Positions 1 to 6,781 of a stretch of 11,335 nt of DNA are shown here, piece by piece (positions within the stretch are counted from its first letter, which is position 1; every line of letters starts with the position of its first letter). The position numbers and the translations under genes are program-made. The stretch covers positions 9,389-20,723 of the forward strand of contig DAJY01000103.1 in assembly GCA_002499015.1 (NCBI GenBank), written 5' to 3'. Below the pieces are notes generated by a model that worked only from the letters and a program-made list of their open reading frames with translations, ran no database searches and was not told the origin of the DNA. Source of the stretch: Euryarchaeota archaeon UBA242 (GTDB lineage: Archaea > Thermoplasmatota > Poseidoniia > Poseidoniales > Poseidoniaceae).

Positions 1-108
1 GGGCATGCAAATGCTTGTGGTTGTCGTGTTTCGTCTGCTGGAATAGAGAGTGATATGCAACATTGGATAGATATTTGGAGAAAGAGAGACTCTCTTTTGA
101 GATTATAA
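1..108 (+). pseudogene. Possible C-terminal tail of an upstream gene (weak)
   Basis: Frame 1 is open from the left edge to a TAA at 106-108, giving 35 residues that end in a mixed aromatic/basic stretch (MQHWIDIWRKRDSLLRL). That stretch would pass as the end of a globular protein. I recognise no family. The tail would finish about 55 bp before the next gene. Against it, the first 100 bases also contain no stop in any minus-strand frame, so openness alone means little here, and a strong dyad at 81-97 would lie inside the coding part. It could equally be non-coding promoter DNA. Sequence to the left of the window would decide. Confidence 0.25.
81..97. promoter_or_regulatory. Perfect 8-bp dyad, operator-like, upstream of the surface protein gene
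   Basis: AAAGAGAG (81-88) and CTCTCTTT (90-97) are perfect reverse complements around one central base. A one-base centre makes this a better DNA site for a dimeric regulator than an RNA hairpin. An AT-rich, TATA-like stretch (102-116) follows directly, and the dyad lies about 70 bp before the ATG at 164. A short T run (95-98) also allows a weak terminator reading for an upstream gene. The dyad is seen directly; the operator role is inferred. Confidence 0.4.
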
Positions 109-132
109 TTGAATTTATTGAGTTTGGCTAAC

Positions 133-143
133 TTTTATGAGGT
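133..143 (+). promoter_or_regulatory. Candidate TATA-like element or distant Shine-Dalgarno for the 164 gene
   Basis: TTTTATG (133-139) is centred about 27 bases before the ATG at 164, the usual archaeal TATA-to-start distance, and would make the transcript leaderless. TGAGGT (138-143) overlaps it and resembles a Shine-Dalgarno, but it lies about 20 bases from the ATG, which is too far for normal use. A second option is TATA at ATTATAAT (102-109) with a leader of roughly 30 bases. Sequence alone does not separate these readings. Confidence 0.3.
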
Positions 144-163
144 AGTGCAACTTCCGTGGCAGT

Positions 164-2917
164 ATGAAGCAATCCCAACGAACAGTTTCCGTCGTTCTCT
201 TAGCGACAATATTAGCCCTATCCATCGTACCGCAAGGTGCCATGGCTGCAACTCCGACAAATGTAGTTTCATATGGAATCGAATATGATTGGTCCAATCT
301 AGATGGCGATGTCGAAGGATTTACTGACTTAGATTTGAATGAAATTCTTGGAGATGTAATGGATGCTGCAACTCAAGCAGGATTTGACCTGATAGTTGCA
401 GAAATTACAACTGGTGCATCAAATATGTATGTGTTATCGGAAGAAGACCATACCGCACAAACCGTCAACGGAATCAGTAGTGATGTTTGGTCAAGAACAA
501 CAGATTTGACTATCAGACATGGAATGCTAGCAGATTCAGCATTGTATACGCAATGGAATGAGACAACCTTTGGTTCTCCAGACTCTACAGGATTTGATAT
601 ACAAGCAAGTTATGATATTGATAACACATTTACAACAGATGCACTATATGTGGAATATTTTGATGTCATTACCGGCGAATTGGTTGGTGCAGATCTAGAC
701 TTAGCGATTAATGCTGGAATGGGCGCTGAATTTACTGTAATCGCTCTGATTGAAGGCGGTGGTGAAACTCTTGATATCGACTTTGGAATTAGCGCAAGCG
801 CAGATATTGGATTAGATTCATCCCACACAGAATGGAGATTATATGAATCTAGTGATTTATACACCATTGTTTCAACTGAAGACGAAACTGAATGGGAATG
901 TGTTGAAACAGGCTCTACAGATTTGTGGGCTGACGTCAACGATGAGTGCGGAGAGATGGATGGAACTTATTCTGCTTCAATGAATTATGCTTTTGATTTG
1001 TCTGGTATTCCAACTGAAGAGTTCGGCATGGGTGTAGGTGAATTTGATTTCAGTCTTTCAGACACCCTCTCAAATTCAGGCGTATTTGAGATTTCTGAAT
1101 CCGAATTAGCAGGTAGCGGCATGTACTTTGAGATGGAAGACTCACTTTCAGTTGAGTTAGGGGATGGTGGTTCAACGACTGTTAGATTTTGTAACAGTTG
1201 TGGCCCAATTAATCCTTTGATGTCCTGGATGATGGGGCATGTCCTTGAAGCTTCAATGACCGAGACCTTAGAAACATTCGGAGAAGATCTTGCAGACGAA
1301 ATTGACATGGAATTAGGAGAACTAAATCCATTCAACGATGATGATGATGACTCATACGATCCGTACGAATACATGCATCTTTGTGATAATGGAAATTGGG
1401 TTGACGACTGGCAAGTAAACGATGACTGGGATGATTGTGGAGATAATTCTGATGAAGGTGTTATTACTGGTTATTCTTCAATGGCGTATGATGTTGGTTC
1501 AGATGAATTAGAAATTTCAGCTGACTTCTATAATTTAGTGGATAGCCCAGACTTCATTTGTGGAGATGGCACAACCATTTATTTTGATTGGATAAATGAT
1601 GATTATGCCGACTGTGCAGACGGTGCGGATGAACAATGGTTGGACATGAACACACCAAGCGATTTAACCGACGATTGCCAAGTATGGGACATTGGAGCAT
1701 CTTGTGTAGGTTCAGAAGTAAATTGGTTTGATTGCCAAGATGGTTCACAACCGTGGATACATCAAGTAAATGATGGTATTAGTGATTGTTCCGATGATGA
1801 AGTAATTGTTTATACAGTTGAAATAATTGTTACAGATGGTGATGGAAACATTGTCACTAGTTTGATCGAAGATGTGACTTCTTCAGATAACTATGTCTAT
1901 TCTATCCATAACCCTGCAGGACTTTCTTCTGCATTAGAGGTTTGCGCGGACGTCACACTTGAAGATTCATTCGGCAATAATGAATACGCGTATAATTATT
2001 GCCAATATACTGGGATGTATATTTCTTACATAGATGCATATGATGGTGAAGGATTGACTGTTGAAACTTGGGTAGTTATTGATGAGACTTATGATACTAC
2101 AGGATTCACGGCTGAGATTTCAGTAATGGAAGTAGGTTCTACCACTGCAACAGATTCAGTCACTCACGCGATTGATGGTAATGATTACAGTGCATATTTC
2201 GAAGACAATTTAGCAGTTACTTCAGAAGGAGATTATGTAGTTGTAGTAGATATTTATGATGCCACTGGAACTCTATATTCCTCAGAAACGTCGGACGAAT
2301 TTTCCGTTGAAGACGAACCTCAACCAAGTCAGAAATTGATGGATATTGCAGATGCATTTGGCAATTCTAACTTTGAAAGTGTTTTGGAATCGTTTGGTCA
2401 AAATATGGAGCAAGTTTTCGAGGACTTAGAACCAAATGAAGACTTCCCTTATGATGACGGCAAAGGAATATTCCTGTGGAGTAATAATCATGCTACAGTT
2501 GTAGGAATGGGGCTATATGTTCACGATGAAACTGCAAATGAATGGCAAACAATGTTTGGACCTACTACTGCTGGAATGGACAACCCCCCTACAGTTCCTG
2601 TAAGCATCAATTACATCACCGGACAAACCGCAGTAGATGCAGCAGCAACTGCTTCTGGACAGACCACTCTAGCCGAGATTGTTGATGTAAGCACTCACAA
2701 CACTGCCGATATAGAACAAGCCCTCATCGAAGCTGGTATTGACCCAGCATCTCTAGGACTTGGCAATGAAGGGCCAGGACAATCCACTACACCGCCAACA
2801 GCTGAAGAACTAATTGAGGAAGGCGGATTATTGCCATTCGCATCGCCAGCAGCGCTCTTGTCTGTAACAATTCTAGCAGGATTGATTGCAGCGGTTCGCA
2901 ACCGTGAAGAGGAATGA
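164..2917 (+). CDS. Secreted acidic surface protein with LDL-receptor-A-like repeats and C-terminal membrane anchor
   Basis: Predicted extracytoplasmic protein of 917 residues; molecular function unknown. Residues 1-28 form a Sec signal peptide: short basic N-terminus, hydrophobic core about 8-21, likely cleavage after AMA. The mature chain is strongly acidic. Three short repeats at 407-431, 466-490 and 524-546 share C-x(17)-C with an Asn-Asp pair mid-loop and an Asp/Glu cluster after the second Cys. This resembles the calcium-binding half of LDL-receptor class A modules. A poly-Asp run (392-396) precedes them. Residues about 550-715 look like beta-sandwich (Ig-like) domains. A hydrophobic helix (about 893-911) preceded by LPF and followed by VRNREEE should anchor the protein in the membrane. 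The start is fixed by the signal peptide; an in-frame ATG at 137 runs into TAG at 143. The next gene begins 44 bp downstream on the same strand. A role in adhesion, calcium binding or surface structure is inference. Confidence 0.85.
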   Translation: MKQSQRTVSVVLLATILALSIVPQGAMAATPTNVVSYGIEYDWSNLDGDVEGFTDLDLNEILGDVMDAATQAGFDLIVAEITTGASNMYVLSEEDHTAQTVNGISSDVWSRTTDLTIRHGMLADSALYTQWNETTFGSPDSTGFDIQASYDIDNTFTTDALYVEYFDVITGELVGADLDLAINAGMGAEFTVIALIEGGGETLDIDFGISASADIGLDSSHTEWRLYESSDLYTIVSTEDETEWECVETGSTDLWADVNDECGEMDGTYSASMNYAFDLSGIPTEEFGMGVGEFDFSLSDTLSNSGVFEISESELAGSGMYFEMEDSLSVELGDGGSTTVRFCNSCGPINPLMSWMMGHVLEASMTETLETFGEDLADEIDMELGELNPFNDDDDDSYDPYEYMHLCDNGNWVDDWQVNDDWDDCGDNSDEGVITGYSSMAYDVGSDELEISADFYNLVDSPDFICGDGTTIYFDWINDDYADCADGADEQWLDMNTPSDLTDDCQVWDIGASCVGSEVNWFDCQDGSQPWIHQVNDGISDCSDDEVIVYTVEIIVTDGDGNIVTSLIEDVTSSDNYVYSIHNPAGLSSALEVCADVTLEDSFGNNEYAYNYCQYTGMYISYIDAYDGEGLTVETWVVIDETYDTTGFTAEISVMEVGSTTATDSVTHAIDGNDYSAYFEDNLAVTSEGDYVVVVDIYDATGTLYSSETSDEFSVEDEPQPSQKLMDIADAFGNSNFESVLESFGQNMEQVFEDLEPNEDFPYDDGKGIFLWSNNHATVVGMGLYVHDETANEWQTMFGPTTAGMDNPPTVPVSINYITGQTAVDAAATASGQTTLAEIVDVSTHNTADIEQALIEAGIDPASLGLGNEGPGQSTTPPTAEELIEEGGLLPFASPAALLSVTILAGLIAAVRNREEE
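1382..1801 (+). repeat. Three LDL-receptor-A-like degenerate repeats within the surface protein
   Basis: The repeats lie at 1382-1456, 1559-1633 and 1733-1801. Each has two cysteines exactly 18 positions apart (C407/C425, C466/C484, C524/C542), Gly at +3, Asn-Asp at +12/+13 and Asp just before the second Cys. CGDNSDE, CADGADE and a shortened CSDDE close them. Canonical LDL-receptor A modules have six cysteines and end in a similar calcium-binding CxDxSDE. These have two each, so they are either a reduced relative or convergent calcium loops. Confidence 0.65.
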
Positions 2918-2961
2918 TTTCAACGAATTATTGATTTTGCTAATTAGGTAGAGAGGGAAAT

Positions 2962-3798
2962 ATGTCATTACGACAGCCCCCTTCCAACTTGAGTAGTTGG
3001 ATTAGAGTCTTCGTTGCAGCATTCATCGCTTTGCATATCACTCAATCAGCATGGCTTGTTGTGGAGTTTGATGGAGCCTATACAGAAGGCCGACCAGCGC
3101 CAACCGAATTCCATGCCCTTATTGCTATGGATAAGGATCAAACGCTGATCGATGTTGATATTGAGAAAGCAACATCCTTTCTACTCTATACCTTCACTAG
3201 AAACTCTTCAGTAGATGGTATAGAGGGAACTACAAACCAAGAAGATACTGCATCGAGTGAAGAAACTAATTATTTGGAAAATAGTAAATCACTAACACTT
3301 CTTTTCTTAGTATTACTCGTTTTGAGTGAAATTTTATTAGCATTACATGTGCGTTTTGCTATGCAAATAAGAGCATCAGTTTGGGCTATTACATTACTAT
3401 GTTTTGTATTGATAATGCCGATTGCATTTATTGCTGATTTAGGAGATGGTAATCAGAATTACTATTCTAGTGATAATGACAATGACAGTTCATACCTTCA
3501 TCCCATTACAAAATCTGATATGAGTTTGTATTCCTTTGGAATTTCAGTTGAAATGGAATACAGTGGTTATGATTTGGGATTAGTCGCTGCTGAAAACCAT
3601 AGTGCGGTCATAGAAAGTCCACCTGAACCTGGTTCAAAGGATGCACAGTCTTTCATTAAATTCGAGTCAGTCTTTTCTGCATCTACGGGCAAGAATATTA
3701 ATTCATTATTCATTTTACCATTGATGTGGTTTTTCCTATCATCGGGCCAAAGCAAAGGCGAAAAAGACTTTGATTTAAAAATCATGGAAAGTGAATGA
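2962..3798 (+). CDS. Hypothetical four-helix membrane protein
   Basis: I do not recognise a family for this 278-residue protein. Four hydrophobic helices are visible at about 13-34, 110-129, 137-158 and 246-261. Arg/Lys residues lie at the N-terminus, between helices 2 and 3 (RFAMQIR) and after helix 4, so both ends should be cytoplasmic. Two polar loops (about 35-109 and 159-245) should be outside; both are rich in Asp, Asn, Ser and Glu, and the second carries a DNDNDSS stretch. No catalytic motif is evident. The ATG at 2962 follows a purine-rich GAGAGGGA (2951-2958), a weak ribosome-binding candidate. The gene begins 44 bp after the surface protein gene on the same strand, so co-transcription and a shared envelope role are possible but unproven. 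Its stop lies 3 bp from the stop of the convergent transporter gene. Confidence 0.7.
   Translation: MSLRQPPSNLSSWIRVFVAAFIALHITQSAWLVVEFDGAYTEGRPAPTEFHALIAMDKDQTLIDVDIEKATSFLLYTFTRNSSVDGIEGTTNQEDTASSEETNYLENSKSLTLLFLVLLVLSEILLALHVRFAMQIRASVWAITLLCFVLIMPIAFIADLGDGNQNYYSSDNDNDSSYLHPITKSDMSLYSFGISVEMEYSGYDLGLVAAENHSAVIESPPEPGSKDAQSFIKFESVFSASTGKNINSLFILPLMWFFLSSGQSKGEKDFDLKIMESE
3761..3781 (-). terminator. A-rich tract, candidate terminator for the MMPL transporter gene
   Basis: Runs of five A at 3761-3765 and 3777-3781 read as T runs on the minus strand, about 20-40 bases past the transporter stop. They fit an archaeal oligo-T terminator but also encode Lys in the convergent gene. Confidence 0.25.
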
Positions 3799-3816
3799 GA
3801 TTCATTCGGATTCAAT
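3784..3816. other. Inverted repeat holding the stop codons of two convergent genes
   Basis: GAATGA (3793-3798) and TCATTC (3802-3807) are perfect reverse complements around GAT. Each arm contains Glu-stop of one gene. Extending both arms to 12 bp gives 9 matches of 12, so both proteins end in ESE. The dyad may help transcription end from both sides, or may be a chance or duplicated sequence. Confidence 0.5.
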
Positions 3817-6129
3817 ATCATTGATTTCTTTGTTCTTTTTTCTTGGCTTAAGGAATGATGGTGTCCACCAATTCCATTTGCCCATAAGTCGCATTGTTGC
3901 TGGAACTACTAAGGCGCGTACCAATGTCGCATCGATTAGGATTGCTAATGCAAGTCCAAGCCCAATTTGCTTGAGGATAATAACCGAGGATAGACCGAAC
4001 GAGCCAAAAACAACAACCATGATCGCAGCCGCCCCAGTGATTAGTCCACCAGTCTTCTGAAGTCCATTGGCAACTGCTAACGTGTTATCACCAGTCCTTT
4101 CCCATTCTTCATGGATTCTTGAAAGCATCAAGACTTCGTAATCCATTGATAGTCCAAACACTATACAGAACATTATCACTGGATTGCCAGAATCAATTGG
4201 CTGGGCAGTAAAATTCAACAATACATCACCATAGCCCCATTGGAAGACCCATACAAGCATTCCAAAGGATGCAGAAATTGAAAGAATGTTCATTACTATT
4301 GCTTTGATTGGTATTATCACGCTACGAACTTGAATGAAAATCAATACAGAGGTGGCAATAAAAATAAACGCTAGAGCAGTTGGCAGGTTTTCGGCTATTG
4401 AGTTAAGGGTATCTGCATTATATGCGGCAAACCCAGCAACAGCCAGATAGTCGTTCTCTCCTGATAATTGGTTGGTCAATATGTGTCTTTCATCACGAAT
4501 TTCTTCCACAACATTTCTTGATGCAACACTGGTCTGTTCACCTACTAAATTTAGTATAATAAATGTCACATCACCGCTTACAAAATTATTTCTAATCATG
4601 TTACGAAGAGCAATTTGAGTCTCGTTTAAATATTCGTCTGGAGTCTGCCAGAAGGAGACCACTTGCGATTCATTCATGGAACCAACAGGGAGTCCAATAC
4701 CACTTGCACTGAGGACTCTATCATCACTTATCTGAGAGTTAATATATTGGTATTGGGCTCGCAAATTATCTTCTTCGAAAACATCTGCCCCATCCAATTC
4801 AATTACCAAAAATAATTGATTTGATGATTGCTCTGGCCAGACATCACCAATGATTTCTTTACCAAGGCGAGACTCATCATCAGGTGGTAATGCAGACCAT
4901 GAAGATAGAGAAAACTCAGCATACATAAACGGAGCGCCAGCGCCAACCAAAAGAATGAGAACAGGTATCAGAACTTTCCAAGGATGATCCATGACCTTGT
5001 TTGCGATATTCGCCCACAACCCTTCTTCTCTTGCCTCTAAATTGAAAGCGAATGGAACTTTTCCCATATCGACCCGCTTCCCGAGAATGGACATTACTGC
5101 AGGGAGGACAATGGTCGAATATACCATTGCAATAGAAACTGCAACAGTGCCACCAATCCCCAAACTCGGAAGACTTGTATTCTTGAAGAATAACATTCCC
5201 ATCAAACCAATTGCAACTGTTATTCCCGAGAAAAATACCGCTTTACCAGCGGTTGCAGTACTCATCGCAACCGCAGTTCTAACATCTCTGCCAATGGCTA
5301 ATTCTTCTCTAAAGCGATTTACTAAAAACAGTGAATAATCTATTGAAACTCCAATTCCAATCAATGTAATGATATTGGTTGAATATTGAGTCACATCTGT
5401 AACATTACTCAACCAAATGGTCATACCCATTGCAGCAGCAACGGTCGCAATGCCGACTCCTATCGGCAAGAAGGCTGCAATAATTGAGCCGAATACTAAG
5501 GCGAGAATGATTAATGTTAGAGGGCCGGAAACAATTTCTGCTTTGACTAAATCTTCTGAAATTCTATTATCAAAAGTCCACTCAACCGCAATGCTTCCAG
5601 TCTTCCAAGAAACAAATTCTCCCTCAAAACTAACAGATTCCTGATTTTTATCAAAAACAGCTTTGGCATGAGTCTTATCACCTTCAATGGTAATAATATT
5701 CTGGGCAATGAAACCACGTTCAGTATATGCGACATAATCTAAATGTTCTACCTCAGCAACCTGCCAGGAATACAAAATACTGACATCATCTCTTTTTGAA
5801 AAGTCTTCTAATGCTAGCATTATTGATTGACGCCATTCAGAATCATTATCTGTTAGTGTTGGATGATAAACGAGTAGATTAAAACTGTGTCCCGTGCTCT
5901 TATTGTCTTGTTTGAATGAGTTAGATAGCAAACTGCTGGCTTGGAGAGATTCTACATCATCTTCGCCAAATGCTTCAGACCAATTAGCACCTAAACCCAC
6001 AAGACTGGTCATAAGTATACAAGAGATTAGACCCAAAACGAGAACTAATTTATTATGGTCGTGAATAAATAATCCTAATTTGAAAAACACTCGATCTTCG
6101 AGCATACTCGGGTCAGTAGTACTTTCCAC
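3802..6129 (-). CDS. MMPL-family (RND superfamily) membrane transporter
   Basis: A 775-residue membrane exporter of the MMPL/RND class, expected to use the ion gradient to move lipids or other hydrophobic compounds; substrate not predictable. The duplicated layout is complete: TM1 (about 28-48), external domain (49-200), five helices (203-349), TM7 (384-404), second external domain (405-582), five helices (583-745). TM4 carries GVSIDYSLFLVNRFREEL and TM10 carries FGLSMDYEVLMLSRIHEEW. The paired Asp-Tyr residues (D264/Y265, D663/Y664) match the proton-relay pairs of mycobacterial MmpL3. The ending MGKWNWWTPSFL is typical of the family. The chosen start is GTG at 6129, because a TATA box lies about 25 bases upstream; ATG at 6105 (M9) is the alternative. 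It has its own promoter, so it is probably not in an operon with the gene behind it. Confidence 0.9.
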   Translation of the reverse strand: MESTTDPSMLEDRVFFKLGLFIHDHNKLVLVLGLISCILMTSLVGLGANWSEAFGEDDVESLQASSLLSNSFKQDNKSTGHSFNLLVYHPTLTDNDSEWRQSIMLALEDFSKRDDVSILYSWQVAEVEHLDYVAYTERGFIAQNIITIEGDKTHAKAVFDKNQESVSFEGEFVSWKTGSIAVEWTFDNRISEDLVKAEIVSGPLTLIILALVFGSIIAAFLPIGVGIATVAAAMGMTIWLSNVTDVTQYSTNIITLIGIGVSIDYSLFLVNRFREELAIGRDVRTAVAMSTATAGKAVFFSGITVAIGLMGMLFFKNTSLPSLGIGGTVAVSIAMVYSTIVLPAVMSILGKRVDMGKVPFAFNLEAREEGLWANIANKVMDHPWKVLIPVLILLVGAGAPFMYAEFSLSSWSALPPDDESRLGKEIIGDVWPEQSSNQLFLVIELDGADVFEEDNLRAQYQYINSQISDDRVLSASGIGLPVGSMNESQVVSFWQTPDEYLNETQIALRNMIRNNFVSGDVTFIILNLVGEQTSVASRNVVEEIRDERHILTNQLSGENDYLAVAGFAAYNADTLNSIAENLPTALAFIFIATSVLIFIQVRSVIIPIKAIVMNILSISASFGMLVWVFQWGYGDVLLNFTAQPIDSGNPVIMFCIVFGLSMDYEVLMLSRIHEEWERTGDNTLAVANGLQKTGGLITGAAAIMVVVFGSFGLSSVIILKQIGLGLALAILIDATLVRALVVPATMRLMGKWNWWTPSFLKPRKKNKEINDIESE
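3825..3845 (+). terminator. T-rich tract, candidate terminator for the 2962-3798 gene
   Basis: A pyrimidine tract including a run of six T (3836-3841) starts about 27 bases after the plus-strand stop. Archaeal RNA polymerase commonly stops at such T-rich tracts without a hairpin. The tract lies inside the convergent transporter gene, where it encodes the Lys-rich tail (KKNKE), so the composition may simply reflect lysine codons. Confidence 0.35.
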
Positions 6130-6143
6130 ATTTGCTGCTCCGA

Positions 6144-6160
6144 TTGATTTTATATATCAA
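6144..6160 (-). promoter_or_regulatory. TATA box of the MMPL gene inside a TTGAT/ATCAA dyad
   Basis: Read on the minus strand, GATATATAAAATC (6147-6159) is a strong archaeal TATA box. Its centre is about 24-26 bases before the GTG at 6129, which predicts a nearly leaderless mRNA. TTGAT (6144-6148) and ATCAA (6156-6160) flank the TATA core as a 17-bp dyad, so a protein bound there would block TBP. The promoter call is well supported; the operator role is inferred. Confidence 0.6.
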
Positions 6161-6189
6161 CGAAGTGTGTAGCCGGTTAAACAAATTTA

Positions 6190-6657
6190 TCAAAGGACTT
6201 CAAAGATATAGAGGAAACCAAGAAAAGCATGAATGAATACTAATGCAACAACTATATCTGCCATTCTTCCGTGTTTCAGTTTCAATTTTGAAAAAGAATC
6301 ACCTTGTTCACGGGCAAGTTTTGCCTTTTTACCCATCCTAGAAAGTTGCCACAGAATTACAATTCCAATGGGTCCGGTAATTCCATGGATGCTGGTTGGC
6401 CAAATTTCTGCCGTGAAATCTCCATGAGTCCTCCAACCAGCAACCGCTCTTCCAGCAACTGCTACCAGGGCCACTATTATCGCAGCCCATAGCAGTTTTT
6501 CTCCTCTCTGTTCATGCATTTCAAGGTGCTCGGCGCGTTGTTCACCCTTCAGTTCATGAGACTTCTTTTTCCAAGAGTATTGCCACCAAACCCAAGCCAC
6601 AAGAGTGGATGCTAAAAGGGGGTGCAGCAGTAATGCAATGAGTCTAACGATGTCCAA
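6190..6657 (-). CDS. DUF4079-like four-helix membrane protein, possible heme binder
   Basis: A 155-residue integral membrane protein with four helices at about 6-26, 55-75, 90-106 and 132-153. Features matching DUF4079 of cyanobacteria and plastids are HP near the start (H12), a His before helix 2 (H48), HG at helix 3 (H91), and H129 before helix 4 with H143 inside it, followed by Gly. Regularly placed membrane histidines suggest heme ligands, as in b-type cytochromes, but no function is established for the family. The start is TTG at 6657: the frame closes upstream at a TGA (6672-6670), and the first internal Met (M47) would remove the conserved HP helix. The loop between helices 1 and 2 is highly charged (about 29-54). 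It lies 60 bp upstream of the MMPL gene on the same strand, but that gene has its own promoter. A cytochrome b561-like protein is the main alternative. Confidence 0.6.
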   Translation of the reverse strand: MDIVRLIALLLHPLLASTLVAWVWWQYSWKKKSHELKGEQRAEHLEMHEQRGEKLLWAAIIVALVAVAGRAVAGWRTHGDFTAEIWPTSIHGITGPIGIVILWQLSRMGKKAKLAREQGDSFSKLKLKHGRMADIVVALVFIHAFLGFLYIFEVL

Positions 6658-6781
6658 ACTAATACCCCGTCATGTTATGCTGTGGCGCCCCTCATAGTTT
6701 GATTTTGTCATAACCATCTACGAATTTCCGGCGGTGCATTGAAAGACAGGTGGCACAGCGACCACCCGTAGGGGTGAGAAA
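6658..6781. promoter_or_regulatory. Divergent intergenic region
   Basis: This 124-bp region must hold the promoters of both the DUF4079-like gene and the PIN protein gene. The AT-rich part (about 6692-6728) is the likely place for TATA elements, but none matches well on either strand. A GGCGCC palindrome lies at 6684-6689. The right-hand third holds the hairpin leader of the PIN gene. Confidence 0.45.
6749..6777 (+). promoter_or_regulatory. Leader with two mutually exclusive hairpins and Shine-Dalgarno of the PIN gene
   Basis: GGGGTGA (6771-6777), four bases before the ATG at 6782, is a good archaeal Shine-Dalgarno. Its GGGTG (6772-6776) can pair with CACCC (6763-6767) across a GTAG loop, hiding the site. 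CCACC (6762-6766) can instead pair with GGTGG (6749-6753) across an 8-base loop, freeing it. The two stems share bases and cannot coexist. The pairing is seen in the sequence; a translational switch is inference. Confidence 0.45.

Noticed and set aside
1..63. A divergent minus-strand gene starting at 63
   Set aside because: The 21 visible codons (Thr-rich) match nothing, and the TATA-like bases nearby do not fit the start. The lack of stops over 60 bases is not evidence.
137..145. In-frame ATG upstream of the surface protein start
   Set aside because: It reads ATG-AGG-TAG and stops at once.
1337..1351. GAT repeat as a microsatellite
   Set aside because: Five Asp codons in an acidic, probably calcium-binding linker explain it.
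610..1374. Minus-strand open frames of 109 and 129 codons inside the surface protein gene
   Set aside because: They are opposite a well-supported gene with signal peptide, repeats and anchor. Their Ser/Pro-rich translations mirror the Asp/Glu/Ser codons of the sense strand, and they show no domains.
4991..5644. Plus-strand open frames inside the MMPL gene
   Set aside because: Shadows of hydrophobic codons of the transporter; no initiation signals or recognisable domains.
6129..6131. ATG at 6131 as the start of the MMPL gene
   Set aside because: It is out of frame with the transporter and soon meets a stop.
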